Below are positions 1-9,591 of a stretch of DNA of 64,000 nucleotides, piece after piece. The translations under genes were made by a program, and so were the position numbers. Position 1 is the first letter of the stretch. Every line of letters begins with the position of its first letter. The stretch comes from Collybia mongolica (taxonomy: Eukaryota; Basidiomycota; Agaricomycetes; Agaricales; Clitocybaceae): assembly GCA_013420905.1 (NCBI GenBank), contig JAAXNY010000012.1, forward strand, positions 802,783 through 866,782. The letters run 5' to 3'. The notes under the pieces were generated by a model. It saw nothing but the letters and a program-made list of their open reading frames with translations, searched no databases and was not told the DNA's origin.

Positions 1-458
1 GTGGACCCCAATCTGATATGATTCTCTTAGGAATTCCATGGTGTTTCCACATATGATCACAATAGAGGCGAGCTGTTCCTTCTGCTGTTTGTTCTATATT
101 TGTAGGGAATATGTGAATCCTTTTGATCAACCTGCACACAGCAACTTGGATAGCATCATATCCTTGGCATGACAGTAACCCTACAATCATATCTGTGGAG
201 ATGTCCTCCCATGGTTGGGTTGGTACCCGATTTGGAGATAATGTTCCACTTGGTTTTGCTGGAAATGTCTTTGTACATTGACAAGCTTGACATGAGCAGA
301 CATAGTTCAGCATGTATTGGTGAAGGTTTGTCCACCAGTAATTCCTAAGGACTAGCTCAGCTGTTTTATATTGTCCTGGATGTCCAACAATAGGGGTACT
401 ATGGTGTTACTGCATAATTTCATAGCATAACTTCTCATCCCTTGGAACATAGACCCAA
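1..458 (-). pseudogene. Ty3/gypsy integrase fragment
   Basis: Read on the minus strand, this stretch encodes part of a Ty3-type integrase. Visible pieces are the zinc-binding region (VGHPGQYKTAELVLRNYWW, then a C-S-C-Q-A-C-Q-C cluster around 280-305), a DISTDMIVGL segment holding the first catalytic Asp, and a HHGIPKRIISDWGP segment holding the second, at the window edge. An in-frame TAA interrupts it near 408-412 and no usable ATG is present. The fragment runs off the window start and ends at the LTR beginning at 459. It is a dead remnant; integrase would insert the element cDNA into the chromosome. Confidence 0.8.
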
Positions 459-861
459 TGATAGGGCCCAAAAATTGTTTGCACTTGAGAAGTCAACAAG
501 TAAGGCTATTAGTATCATTTCTAATAACCAAGTTAATGGTAATAGAGGATTAGAGTCAAGCTCTGAGATGGCTAATCAGAGTGAACTAGTCTAATGATTA
601 ATACACTATCAGTACAGAGGACTATGAGTATGGACTATTATTAGTTCTATTCACCATGCCCAGTTACAACCTTGGTATCTTAAATCATAAGTAACCATTG
701 TAGTATAATATCATTAGTCCAGGGATCATCATTAATAGGAGATGTAATTGTAAATTCAGGACTTGCACAACCCAAGGCCAGAGTCTGATCAGGGGTGCTT
801 GGTGTTAACTACTGGAAAGACAGGACACTGTAAATAACAACTGGAATGATTAGGAGAAGTA

Positions 862-1083
862 CAGTAGGCAATAAAACCATTTCAATGTTTTCACATTCTG
901 TAAAGATGCATCCATATGTCAGAAAATAAAAATTGGAAAAATATGAAAGAATTACAGAAGCTGCATTGATGTCATATAATGTTGCTTATATAATGTCTTT
1001 GCACCACTTCCATTTTTGGTAGCAAAATCACAGGATACATACAAAGCCATCATTGAAACGGTTTTGTTGCCCATTATTAAAAA
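862..1083. repeat. Left terminal inverted repeat of the Tc1/mariner element
   Basis: About 222 bp, matching the reverse complement of 2150-2371 with only a handful of differences. The outer end CAGTAGGCAAYAAAACCATTTCAATG recurs inverted at the inner end (about 1048-1076), so each repeat can itself fold back. Confidence 0.9.
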
Positions 1084-1100
1084 GTAAGAAAGTGGTAAAA

Positions 1101-2029
1101 CTAGTACTTGGTATATCCTCCTTTGGCCCTCAACACTGCAGCAATACATCTAGGCATGCTCTCAATCAATCCTTGACAGACAGACTTATCTATTGCTTCC
1201 CACTCTTTCTCCACTTGCTCCCAAAGCTCATGCTGGCTGTGTGGAGAATTTTCATATTCATTGAGCTTCATTTTGAGGTGATGCCAAAGATGTTCAATAG
1301 GATTCATGTCAGGTGACTGTGCAGGCCACTTCATAACATTGAAACTATTGTCCTTGAACCAGTTTTGGACCTTCTTGCTTGTGTGTTTGGGGTCATTGTC
1401 CTGCTGGAAGATGATATCAGCAGGGGTTTTCCCATAGTGATGAAGGGAATCTTGAAGCTCATCCTCCATGATGGATACATAGAGGTCTGCATCCATCTTT
1501 CCCTCAATCCTGGTTGCATATCCAACCCCATCCCACCCCATGCAGCCCCATACCATCACATTACCACCTCCAAACTTCAGTGTCCCCTCTACAATCCTAT
1601 CACTCAACTACTCCCCTACCTCTTTCCAGATCCATTTCCTTCCATCTGACCCCAGACAGTTAATTTTGGTTTCATCAGACCATATAACCCTTTTCCAGTC
1701 CTCCAGAGTCCACTCCTTGTGCCTTTCTGCAAAGTCCAACTGATCCCTCCTATGACAGGTTTTGAGAAGAGGCCATTTTTGTTTTACTGCAGGCCATAAA
1801 CCATGCTTTTTCAAGTTGCGACAAATAGTTTGGGAGGAAATGGATTGGTTGGTGACATCTTGAAGAGCTTTGGTGACTTGGACTGCATTATCAGCCTTGC
1901 CCATGCAAATGATGTGCTTTGCATAGCTAATATTGGCAGAAGTGAGCTTGGAAGTGCCTGCATCAAGCAGTGTGATGACATGAGAGCACTGAGCAGGGGT
2001 AAGAGATCACATAGTGTGTTTGGGGGCAT
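1101..2029 (-). pseudogene. Tc1-family transposase, degenerate
   Basis: This is the cut-and-paste transposase of the surrounding element. From the ATG at 2029 the order is helix-turn-helix region (TPAQCSHVITLL..SYAKH), second HTH half (SISSQTICRNLKKHG), then the DDE domain. Catalytic residues are the Asp of WSDETKIN, the Asp of QQDNDPKH, and the Glu of NPIEHLW 34 residues further on (DD34E). Three lesions are visible: a one-base frameshift in the first codons, a TGA in the restored frame near codon 7 that looks like a former CGA, and an in-frame TAG at 1608-1610. Downstream of the TAG the frame is open to 1101. It cannot make a full transposase. Confidence 0.92.
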
Positions 2030-2071
2030 TAGAGCACTTGAACACTCTGTATTTATACTAAAATATGAGCA

Positions 2072-2122
2072 AGTCACATGACTTTGTTTAATACATTAAA
2101 CAATAAACAAAGTCATGTGACT
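2072..2122. repeat. Perfect 19 bp palindrome upstream of the transposase
   Basis: AGTCACATGACTTTGTTTA at 2072-2090 is repeated exactly inverted at 2104-2122 with a 13 bp AT-rich spacer. It lies between the transposase start at 2029 and the right terminal repeat at 2150, where a promoter would sit. It could be a protein-binding site or a hairpin; function is unknown. Confidence 0.8.
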
Positions 2123-2149
2123 ACAGTTAAGATCTCAGCACTTATTTAT

Positions 2150-2371
2150 TTTTTTACAATGGGCAACAAAACCATTTCAATGATGGCTTTGTATGTATCC
2201 TGTGATTTTGCTACCAAAAATGGAAGTGGTGCAAAGACATTATGTAAGCAACATTATATGACATCAATGCAGCTTCTGTAATTTTTTCATATTTTTCCAA
2301 TTTTTATTTTCTGACATATGGATGCATCTTTACAGAATGTGAAAACATTGAAATGGTTTTGTTGCCTACTG
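2150..2371. repeat. Right terminal inverted repeat of the Tc1/mariner element
   Basis: Reverse complement of 862-1083 with few mismatches. It contains the same outer and inner inverted 26-27 bp motif (inner copy at about 2158-2186, outer copy ending at 2371). Confidence 0.9.
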
Positions 2372-3084
2372 TAAAAGACAGTGCCACACTGTTTTAAAAA
2401 TAGCCAAGTGTGCTGCTGAGCATTGATAAGAGTTTAGCCAGCTCTCTTTTTATTGGCCAAGTAATAAGTAATAACATAATTGGCATGAATGGCATGCACA
2501 CCAAGTTGTAGAGGATGAGTCAGCATTAAAACATAAGCCCTTGGTGCAGAAAGGTCTTGTTCTGCATAAATCTTGATTAGAATCATCTCAAAGTATTTGG
2601 CTAAAGAGATCACAGAATTGAAGAGTTCAGTTCACTTGGAACTTAGTACTTGTATCATCCAATGGAATTATTAGGCACTTGGCCTTTGGTGCACTTGGCA
2701 CCTTTGTTTTAAAAAGTCACTTGGACTCATTGATATGTTTGGGATCATTAATAATTGAACATACACTTGGTACTCAGTCTAGTGAATTGAAAGATATTAT
2801 AAAATATACCTAAGGTCTAAACACTTGTATTAAGACTTTGTCCAAATTAAACCTGTTGAGAGATCAGTGAAAAGGCCTTGACTAGTACTATTTAAAAACT
2901 TAGTGCTTTCATGCACTCGAACCTGAACTCAAATCAGGCAATTCCTACTGTTTGTGTGTTGATTGTTAGATTTGGTGTGTGTGTGTGTGTAAGAGATTAC
3001 ATTTCATAACATCAGCACACTTATAGCCCAGGAGCCCCCTTTCACCAATGTGCAAGTGCAAGTGCCAATGCTGATGTCCAATGT

Positions 3085-3776
3085 GTGAAGTCAGAGCCAT
3101 GTGCACAGAATTGGGCATGCCCCTTACAGCTTGGGGCTGAGGCCAACATTAACTGTTACTTATGTGGGCAAACTACAAAGCTCAAAGACATGAGGAATCA
3201 TGTGGGAAGGCACTTGCTTTTTGCTCAGAAGAAAACAAATCAATTTGAGAAGTTACTACCTGGTGTATCTATGGAGTCTCTGATTGACCCATGTGGTTGG
3301 TGTGGGATGGATGGGTGTAATACACAGCTTGTGAAAAAGGGCAATACATTTTCCACCACCTCAAATTGCCAGTATCATTACTCAATGGAAGAGCAAAGCA
3401 GGTGTCAAAAGCATCACCATGTACAAATCTACCAGTCCACTGTCCAATATGTCTGCCTACTCCCATGGGACAACAGAAAACATTCTGGAAATACAATTTT
3501 CTGTGGCACCTTGCAAGTGAGCATCCTGCAGAAGATAACAGTCAGCTATATTCAGTGCCTCCTGAGTTCTACTTACTCACTTACATAACACCTCAAGAGG
3601 AAACATACATGGGTATCAGTCAAGATGAGACAGATACATACAGGGATTATTATACACTTCCTGACACTGACAATATAGATGGGATGGAAGAAGTTGTTGA
3701 GAAAGCTCAGAAAAGGGAAAGAGCAGCATCTAGCACACTACCACAGCCACCAAAAAAGATTATTAGATCAATGTAA
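3085..3776 (+). pseudogene. Cys/His zinc-finger protein relic
   Basis: Two overlapping reading frames together encode a cysteine- and histidine-rich protein end. The first frame has a C2H2-like finger (CYLC, 11 residues, H, 3 residues, H), then CGWCGMDGC and NCQYHY. The second frame continues with SPCTNLPVHCPIC and KYNFLWHLASEH, then an acidic stretch and the basic end PPKKIIRSM. The frame change falls near 3370-3400. Layouts like this occur in multicopy proteins of agaricomycetes, often beside transposons, but I cannot name the family. The N-terminal part is missing. It is a relic, possibly the 3' end of another element's accessory gene. Confidence 0.6.
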
Positions 3777-3995
3777 ACATTAATTTTATTAGGTGGCAAC
3801 TAGATACACTACCAATAGCAGGCCAAGTTAGTACTGGTTGCAGTAAGAAGCAAGAGATTCAGAGTTGTTTTGAAATGTGTTCAACTTAGCCGAAATTAGC
3901 CGAACTGAATTTCCTACTTGAGGCATTGTCCCATGGAGGACCCTACAAGACCCTTGATGTAAGGGTCCAGGGGAGTCATGGTCTTGGATTCTTCT

Positions 3996-4025
3996 ATGGT
4001 GCTGTGTGCTTAGTCACCACCACTT
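3996..4025. repeat. Left terminal inverted repeat of the DDE element
   Basis: About 26 of 30 positions pair with 7120-7149. The core is ATGGTGCTGTG followed by CTTAGTCACC. Confidence 0.7.
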
Positions 4026-4146
4026 CCGGGCAATGGCGGAATTGGCAGGTGGAAAAAAAAAAAATTCAGCCAGTGTATATTTTCCGGTATAGTCATGATG
4101 GAGTAGCATGGTAGACAACATTTGAAATATAAATTATTCATTCTGT

Positions 4147-6934
4147 ATGGCCCAACCACAAAACACACGAAAGGCAGCGGCAGCTTGAGCTCGGACAGGC
4201 AAAGCACAAAAGAAAAACAAGTTCAATGATGAAGCCGCTGGGGAATCAAGTTCAAGCAACACGGCACTAATAGGAGACAGCAACATTGAATGTACCAGCT
4301 GGACAGGAGGTGTCAATCACATCCTGTCAGATTTTGAGGATGATGAAACATGGGAGGATACCCACTCAGTGACTGATAGTCTCAACTCTGCTGAAAGTGA
4401 AATTGACAGTGATGACTCATCACTGATGAGGACCTTGATCTCGAAGAACTTGAAGGCCAGGATCTGGTGGAGGGCCTAAAGAAGCATTGGGAGCTGGAGC
4501 TGGAGCTGCAAATGCTCACACAGCTGACACCATATGAGCTTCTGTTGGAAAAGAGGACATCACAGGAGTGGAAGAATGCCGAAGCAAAGCGAAGACTGGG
4601 GTACAATGGGCTATCAGACTGACGGAAGCGAGAAATCAACCAGAAGCTGCATGAGAAGGAGGAACAGGACAAGGTGACACAAGAAAGGTGAGTAAAGACT
4701 GCTCAAGTGACATGGAACCTCACCAGAGCTCTCTGGTACAGTGAGCAAGCAGCGAGATTCTGCAGCTTCTTCACCCTAAAACCTCCCAGCCCATCACCAG
4801 CCCCAGGTGGTGTATCTGATGTCCCAAATGCACATGCAAATGAGTCAAGTGCACCCACATCACCAAGACCAGAGAATGACCCACCCAATGACTCAGCAGT
4901 TCTCGATAACTTGGATATGGATGCTGTCTGCCATGGATACTGGTCCAACATGTCTGATGACGAGCTTCAGGACAATGAATGGAATAATTTGGATAACGAC
5001 CAACCTGAGACAGAGCACGCTGACAAGGCACCCACACTTCATCCAACTTCATCCACCAATGTTGTCCCACCCCCTCCACAAAAATGACAAAAGCTTGACA
5101 TCCGAGCTCATGACACAAGAAAAAAAGCCCAGGAAGTCTGTCGCCAGATCCTGCAGAAAAGCCTAGTTGACATTAAGAAGCTTATTGCATCAAAGTGAAC
5201 CGAGTTCAATGCTGGTCAAAATGGGTTGCAGGCATATCATGCACAATCGATTCAAAGCTGCCTGCATATGATTATCAATAATTCCCGGAGGTTGATCGAC
5301 GCATCCAAACGTGCTGCTGAAAGCCAGGGCTTCGCTGCAAAGTGGGGTGGACAGATGGTATGGAAATGGGTTGCAAGCTGGATCAAATCTTGTGAGCTGC
5401 CAAAATCTGAAAGGGGTTGTCACATGAAGGTCTTTTCACTGTTGGATGATCCCGAGGTTGTGACTGAGCTCCGGTCATACCTGCAAACAAACAAATGGTC
5501 AATGGACCCACAGAAGCTTTCAGCTTTCACCAAAAACAAGCTCCTGCCTGACAAGGCAAAGAAATACTTCCAGCGCATTGTTGAGAAGGAGATGCCAGCT
5601 GGTTTGAAGAAGTATCTGGAGGTTGAGTTGTTCCCACGTGTTCAGATGAAAGTTGGCAAGGGAGTCTCCCTCCAAACTGCATGTTGATGGCTGCACAAAG
5701 AGGGTTTCCGATACACTGCGCACAAGAAAGCACTGTATCATGATGGGCATGAGTGAGAAGATGTCATTGAGTATTGTCAGACAGCTTTTTTGCCGAAGAT
5801 GAAAGAATATGAATCGCGGTTGGTCAGTTATGTGGTGGGTGATGTGGGAAAGGAAGTGGAGATGCAGCTTGTGCCTGGTGAACGCAAGGCGGTGCTGTTG
5901 GCACATGACGAGATGACAGCCCAGGCAAATGACAGGAAGACAATGTCATATGTGTGGCAAGGCGAGCAGCCATTGAAAAAGAAGGGTGTTGGATGTGGGC
6001 TTCATCAGTCTGATGTTATCCGTTCCACAGTGGGATGGCTCAAAGATGCCAGTCAAACTCTTGAGTATGGCAAAAATTACGATGGATATTGGAATGGAGA
6101 ACTCTTTGTCAAACAGGTCTGTCTCAGGTATTCACATGTATACAACTTAACTGACTTCAGTTCATGTTAAAGTTGACCAAGAAGATTATCCCTGCCTTTG
6201 AAAAGGCTCATGGACTGTTATATCAAGCACTTATCATGGTCGATAACTCTCAGGGCCATTCTGCATATTCTGTGGATGCCCTTCTGACATCCCGAATGAA
6301 CATGAGACCTGGTGGAAAACAAGCAAAGATGCGGGATGGGTGGTATGTCATGGATAGCCAGCGAATTGCCCAGGAAATGTGTTTCCCTGCCAATCATCCA
6401 GAATTCCCTGGGCAGCCGAAGGGAATGCGTCAAGTCCTTATCGAGCGGGGCCTGTGGAGGAATGGCCTTGTGATGCAGTGCAAGAAGACCAAAGATGGGT
6501 CAGGAGGAAAATGCAAACCAGGTGCCACTGATTGTTGTGCAAAGTGTATTCTTGATCTGCAGCCGGATTTTCAGGAACAGAAATCACTTGTACAAGAGGT
6601 TATTGAGGCGGCTGGCCATCTCTGCATCTTTCTGCCAAAATTTCACTGCAAACTCAACTTCATTGAGTTCTTCTGGGGTGTGGTGAAGAGATACCTCTGT
6701 GAGAATTACAATTACAGCTTTGCAATGTTGCAAGAGAACATGCCGAAAGCACTTGCATCAGTCTCAGTTGAAACCATCCGAAAATGGGAGCACCAGATGA
6801 AGCGATGGATGGAGGCATACCAGGGTGGCCTGGGTGCAAAAGATGCTCAAATACAGGTCAAGAAGTTCAGTTCCAGATGCTATGCATCTCATAGGAGGGT
6901 TCCCGAGCATGTTGCAGCGGCCTTGGACACATAA
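4147..6934 (+). pseudogene. DDE-superfamily transposase (large agaricomycete type), degenerate
   Basis: Predicted to catalyse excision and insertion of the surrounding element. From the ATG at 4147: an Arg/Lys/Ser-rich start, an acidic stretch, a KRRLGYNGLSD.RKRE motif (about 4590-4640), a central helical region, then the DDE core. Likely catalytic residues are the Asp of LLAHDEMTAQAND (about 5900), the Asp of IMVDNSQGHSAY (about 6240), and the Glu of LNFIEFFWG (about 6660). A cysteine patch (CCAKC) sits between the last two. One intron at about 6118-6163 is plausible. Lesions: a frameshift near 4415 and at least five TGA stops (about 4180, 4620, 5197, 5686, 5753), several of them clearly former CGA. 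The tail ending in SHRRVPEHVAAALDT is intact. Inactive. Confidence 0.8.
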
Positions 6935-7119
6935 ATTACCTTTTTAGGCATGTTTACATAATGGCGGCGGAATTGAGAATGTAAAAAAATAATATCTTTG
7001 TCAGTTTTGAGTATTTTGGAAAACTGTCTTGGGGTTGTGTTCCCTTCATTAAAACAAGCATTTTGGCTAGAGGAATAGGTAATCTGACTGCTTCCCGAAG
7101 TGGAGTTTTAGTTGTTCAA

Positions 7120-7149
7120 AAGTAGCGGTGACTAAGTGCACAGCACCAT
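7120..7149. repeat. Right terminal inverted repeat of the DDE element
   Basis: Reverse complement of 3996-4025 with about four mismatches. It lies 190 bp after the transposase stop; the gap holds an AT-rich stretch with no gene. Confidence 0.7.
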
Positions 7150-7315
7150 ACTGCCCCCCTGGACCACCCAATGAGACCATGATGCGAGAAGTCTACTGCT
7201 TGCTGCCAAATCCCTAGGCTATGTAATATGTATGCATGTGGTGTTGGATTGATCATCTCCTTTCGAAAGGAAGTATGGGCAATGTGAACTTGGCCGAAGC
7301 GGGTAGGATGACGGT

Positions 7316-8014
7316 AGTGGTTTGCAAGGCTGGGCTCAAAGCCCTGAAGCCCGGGCTGCCGAGCCCTGAAAGCCTGAGCCCAGCCGAGCCCTGCCACAAG
7401 GCCCATTCGGCTCAGGGCTTGGCTCATGAGATTGAAAGCCCGAGCCGAGCCCTCGAGCCCGGGCTTTGTATGGTTATTCCACAGCATGCCGCCATCAATA
7501 TTGATGGCGGACATTCACCGACTATACAGTTCTTCAGCCACTAAAAAAGGAAAAATCAGGACCAGGGACAAACTATTGTTCCTGTGATGTCGGCCCCACG
7601 CCCAAAACGGGCAGTCATCACGTCAAGCAAACTCTTGGACCCACACAATATTGCTCACTCCGATGTACGTTCACACCAGCATGCTATGGAGGCAAGGACA
7701 GCAGAACCGGCTGATAAACAACCTGCAAGAAACGGTACTCCCAAGTCTCCCTCCGAATTACCAAATCAATCATCGTTCAAAGGTTTCCAGGATGTTGACA
7801 AAGATGAGGTTTTTGTGCAAAGTATTACATAGACACCATCGTCCTTCTCAATCTATGGTTTCTTCACCCAAAAGCCCAGGCCCAGGCCTGAGCCCAGCCT
7901 GAGCCCAGCCCGAGCCCTTGGTCAGGGCTCGGCTCAGGGTTTCTTCAAGCCTGAGCCCCCTCAAGCCGAGCCCAAGCCCGGGCTTTTGAGCCCAGCCCGA
8001 CCCTGCAAACCACT
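7316..8014. mobile_element. Non-autonomous element with GGGCTC-rich inverted repeats
   Basis: AGTGGTTTGCA at 7316 is matched by TGCAAACCACT at 8004-8014. Inside each end lies about 130 bp of GGGCTC/GAGCCC-type tandem motifs (7330-7465 and 7875-8000), in inverted arrangement overall. The middle holds an 82-codon open frame (7584-7832) with Ser/Pro-rich sequence that may be a leftover of a transposase N-terminus; I do not recognise it. No convincing target duplication was found. The layout is that of a deletion derivative of a TIR transposon whose subterminal repeats would bind transposase. Confidence 0.6.
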
Positions 8015-8285
8015 AGACGACGGTTCTTTCACCCACCCCATATTAATGTGGTGGGGAAAATGTAGGTGCATTAGTAACCTACCCCGGCCGGCCACCCTCT
8101 GAATCCGCCCTTGATTTGTACAATATCCGCTCATCGAAACTACGTAACCGGCTATCATCAATGACCAATGAGAAGCATTCCATACCGTCGCGACTCCTAT
8201 TCGCCCATGATTGGCCACACACACGATACAATACACGGGTACATCATACGACACAATAAATTCTGAAGTTTGTGAACCACCCACC

Positions 8286-8879
8286 ATGATACAACACACA
8301 ACCAGAGTAGCGGTGTACAGCGGATTCACGGTCTCCCCTGAAGATTTCAAGACGCTCGTGAAGGGTGTTTGTCCTACCGCACATACCTTGCCCGACGTTC
8401 TCGAAAACTACACGACTGCATACGACCAATGGAGAAGGCGCATCCCGAAACCTGAGCGGCATAGAGTACCGAGACCCAAAGGTGCGTGCTGCGAGCATGG
8501 TATATATCTTGAAACATAGCTAACTCAGACATAATAGTACTCTTCAAGCCAGGGTATAACATTGATTTGGGGTACGACAAAACCGTTGATAGGTTCTTCT
8601 TCCCTATCCGTTGGGTCCCATACGAAGATGATATCCAGCTTGAGCATAACGGCGAAAACGAGGAGCTCTGGACGCCGAACGATACTGATAAAGCTAGGCT
8701 TGCACAGTTCGGGAAATTTGTCGCATCTCAGCCAGGTTGTCACGCCTTCAGGCTTCCGGACCTAATGCATCTAGAGTTCATGTGTATCAAGGACATTCAC
8801 CCAGCGTTTGAGTGGAAGGACGTGAGTCATAGCTACCGCCCTGCCTGTCATGGACGGCTGTCTAATCCAAAAATAGTGA
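8286..8879 (+). CDS. Hypothetical protein, 160 aa, three exons
   Basis: I do not recognise this protein. The ATG at 8286 opens exon 1 (8286-8481); introns 8482-8537 (56 bp) and 8822-8876 (55 bp) have GT..AG ends and consistent phase. Exon 2 (8538-8821) carries most of the protein, including GYNIDLGYDKTVDRFFF and an acidic DDIQLEHNGENEELW segment. Exon 3 begins directly with the TGA stop. There is no signal peptide or membrane segment, and the composition is that of a soluble globular protein. If the second intron is retained, the frame continues 23 codons to 8890. It lies between transposon debris and an F-box pseudogene and shows host-like CpG content. Confidence 0.55.
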
Positions 8880-9591
8880 TGCAGCTATGACTCTTCCCAC
8901 CTTGAAATCTTGATGCGTATACACATCTTCTACATTTAATCGTGCCTAACCTACAACTACCTTTGATGGAATTATATTATTGTTCGCATTCCACTTTTGT
9001 TTTTCGTTCAACCGGTCGCTGAGGTTCGATACGTTCCCTCGACATATTCGCACCACGATGGCCCCCCGTTCCCTCTGTCTTATCAGCTGGTCCCATGAGT
9101 ATGACTAGTCAGTCGCGTCGGGTTGTTCGTCAGAGTCTTTGTGTATACATGTTCTTGTTGGGGGAGGCCTATAAAACAACCACCGCTAGGTTTTTTTTGA
9201 GCCCGAGAATGCGGGTTCGAATCATAATTAAGCCGTTTTCCCCCATCGGTAATTTCATTCATCCTGCGCCAGACCTGCCTCATTTTCAGCTTCTGTGACT
9301 CCCTAGTAGCTACTTCTTGGGGCCACCTGACTTCTGCAAATTTGGCGTCGCGACCAGAAGTGCCCAAACACTTCGTTATTCACCCAAAAAGAAAGGAACA
9401 TACTTGCTTAACACCTGCTTCGAATCGAACGCTCAGCGTTCTATGTTCGGTTCTCAAAACTTCACATAGCCACATATCATATGTTGGGCGATGCCAACTG
9501 TGTGAGCGCAGCCTTCATCTAATCAGGCATCTCTACTAAAACACACTGTCCCGTCACGCAGAGCTCTGGAATCCAGACCGCTTATAGGACA
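8880..9591. other. Intergenic stretch without a supported gene
   Basis: Short open frames only. A GGGTTCGAATC string near 9212 resembles a tRNA B-box, but no cloverleaf can be drawn around it. Confidence 0.5.

Larger units (their letters stand above)
862..2371 (-). mobile_element. Tc1/mariner transposon, inactive, nested in an LTR
   Basis: A 1510 bp element begins CAGTAGGCAA and ends TTGCCTACTG. It is flanked by TA on both sides (860-861 and 2372-2373). The undamaged LTR sisters read GAGTAAACGACAG at this point, so the empty site with a single TA is directly visible. Terminal inverted repeats are long, about 222 bp. The single gene inside, on the minus strand, is a DD34E transposase with stops and a frameshift. 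Internal TA target choice and the transposase motifs fix the superfamily. Confidence 0.93.
459..3044 (+). repeat. Old solo LTR (copy A), split by a Tc1/mariner insertion
   Basis: The sequence matches the LTR of the large Ty3-type element at 51616-52833 from its TGATAGGGCCC start to its GAGCCCCCTTTCA end. Without the 1510 bp insertion at 862-2371 it is about 1.08 kb. Flanks are CCCAA on the left and CCAAT on the right, close to a 5 bp target duplication with one base lost, so it is probably a solo LTR. Many CpG sites of the young copies are TpG or CpA here, for example CCGCGC has become CCACAC just right of the insertion. It is the oldest LTR of this family in the window. Confidence 0.85.
3995..7150 (+). 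mobile_element. DDE transposon with terminal inverted repeats, inactive
   Basis: A 3.2 kb element bounded by imperfect inverted repeats of about 30 bp. Left at 3996-4025 reads ATGGTGCTGTG then CTTAGTCACC. Right at 7120-7149 is its reverse complement with about four differences. A single long transposase gene runs between them on the plus strand with the start 150 bp inside the left repeat. I could not define a target-site duplication, so the exact ends may be off by a few bases. Confidence 0.7.

Noticed and set aside
9195..9240. GGGTTCGAATC string resembling a tRNA B-box
   Set aside because: The flanks do not pair into a T-arm, acceptor or D-arm, so no tRNA can be drawn.
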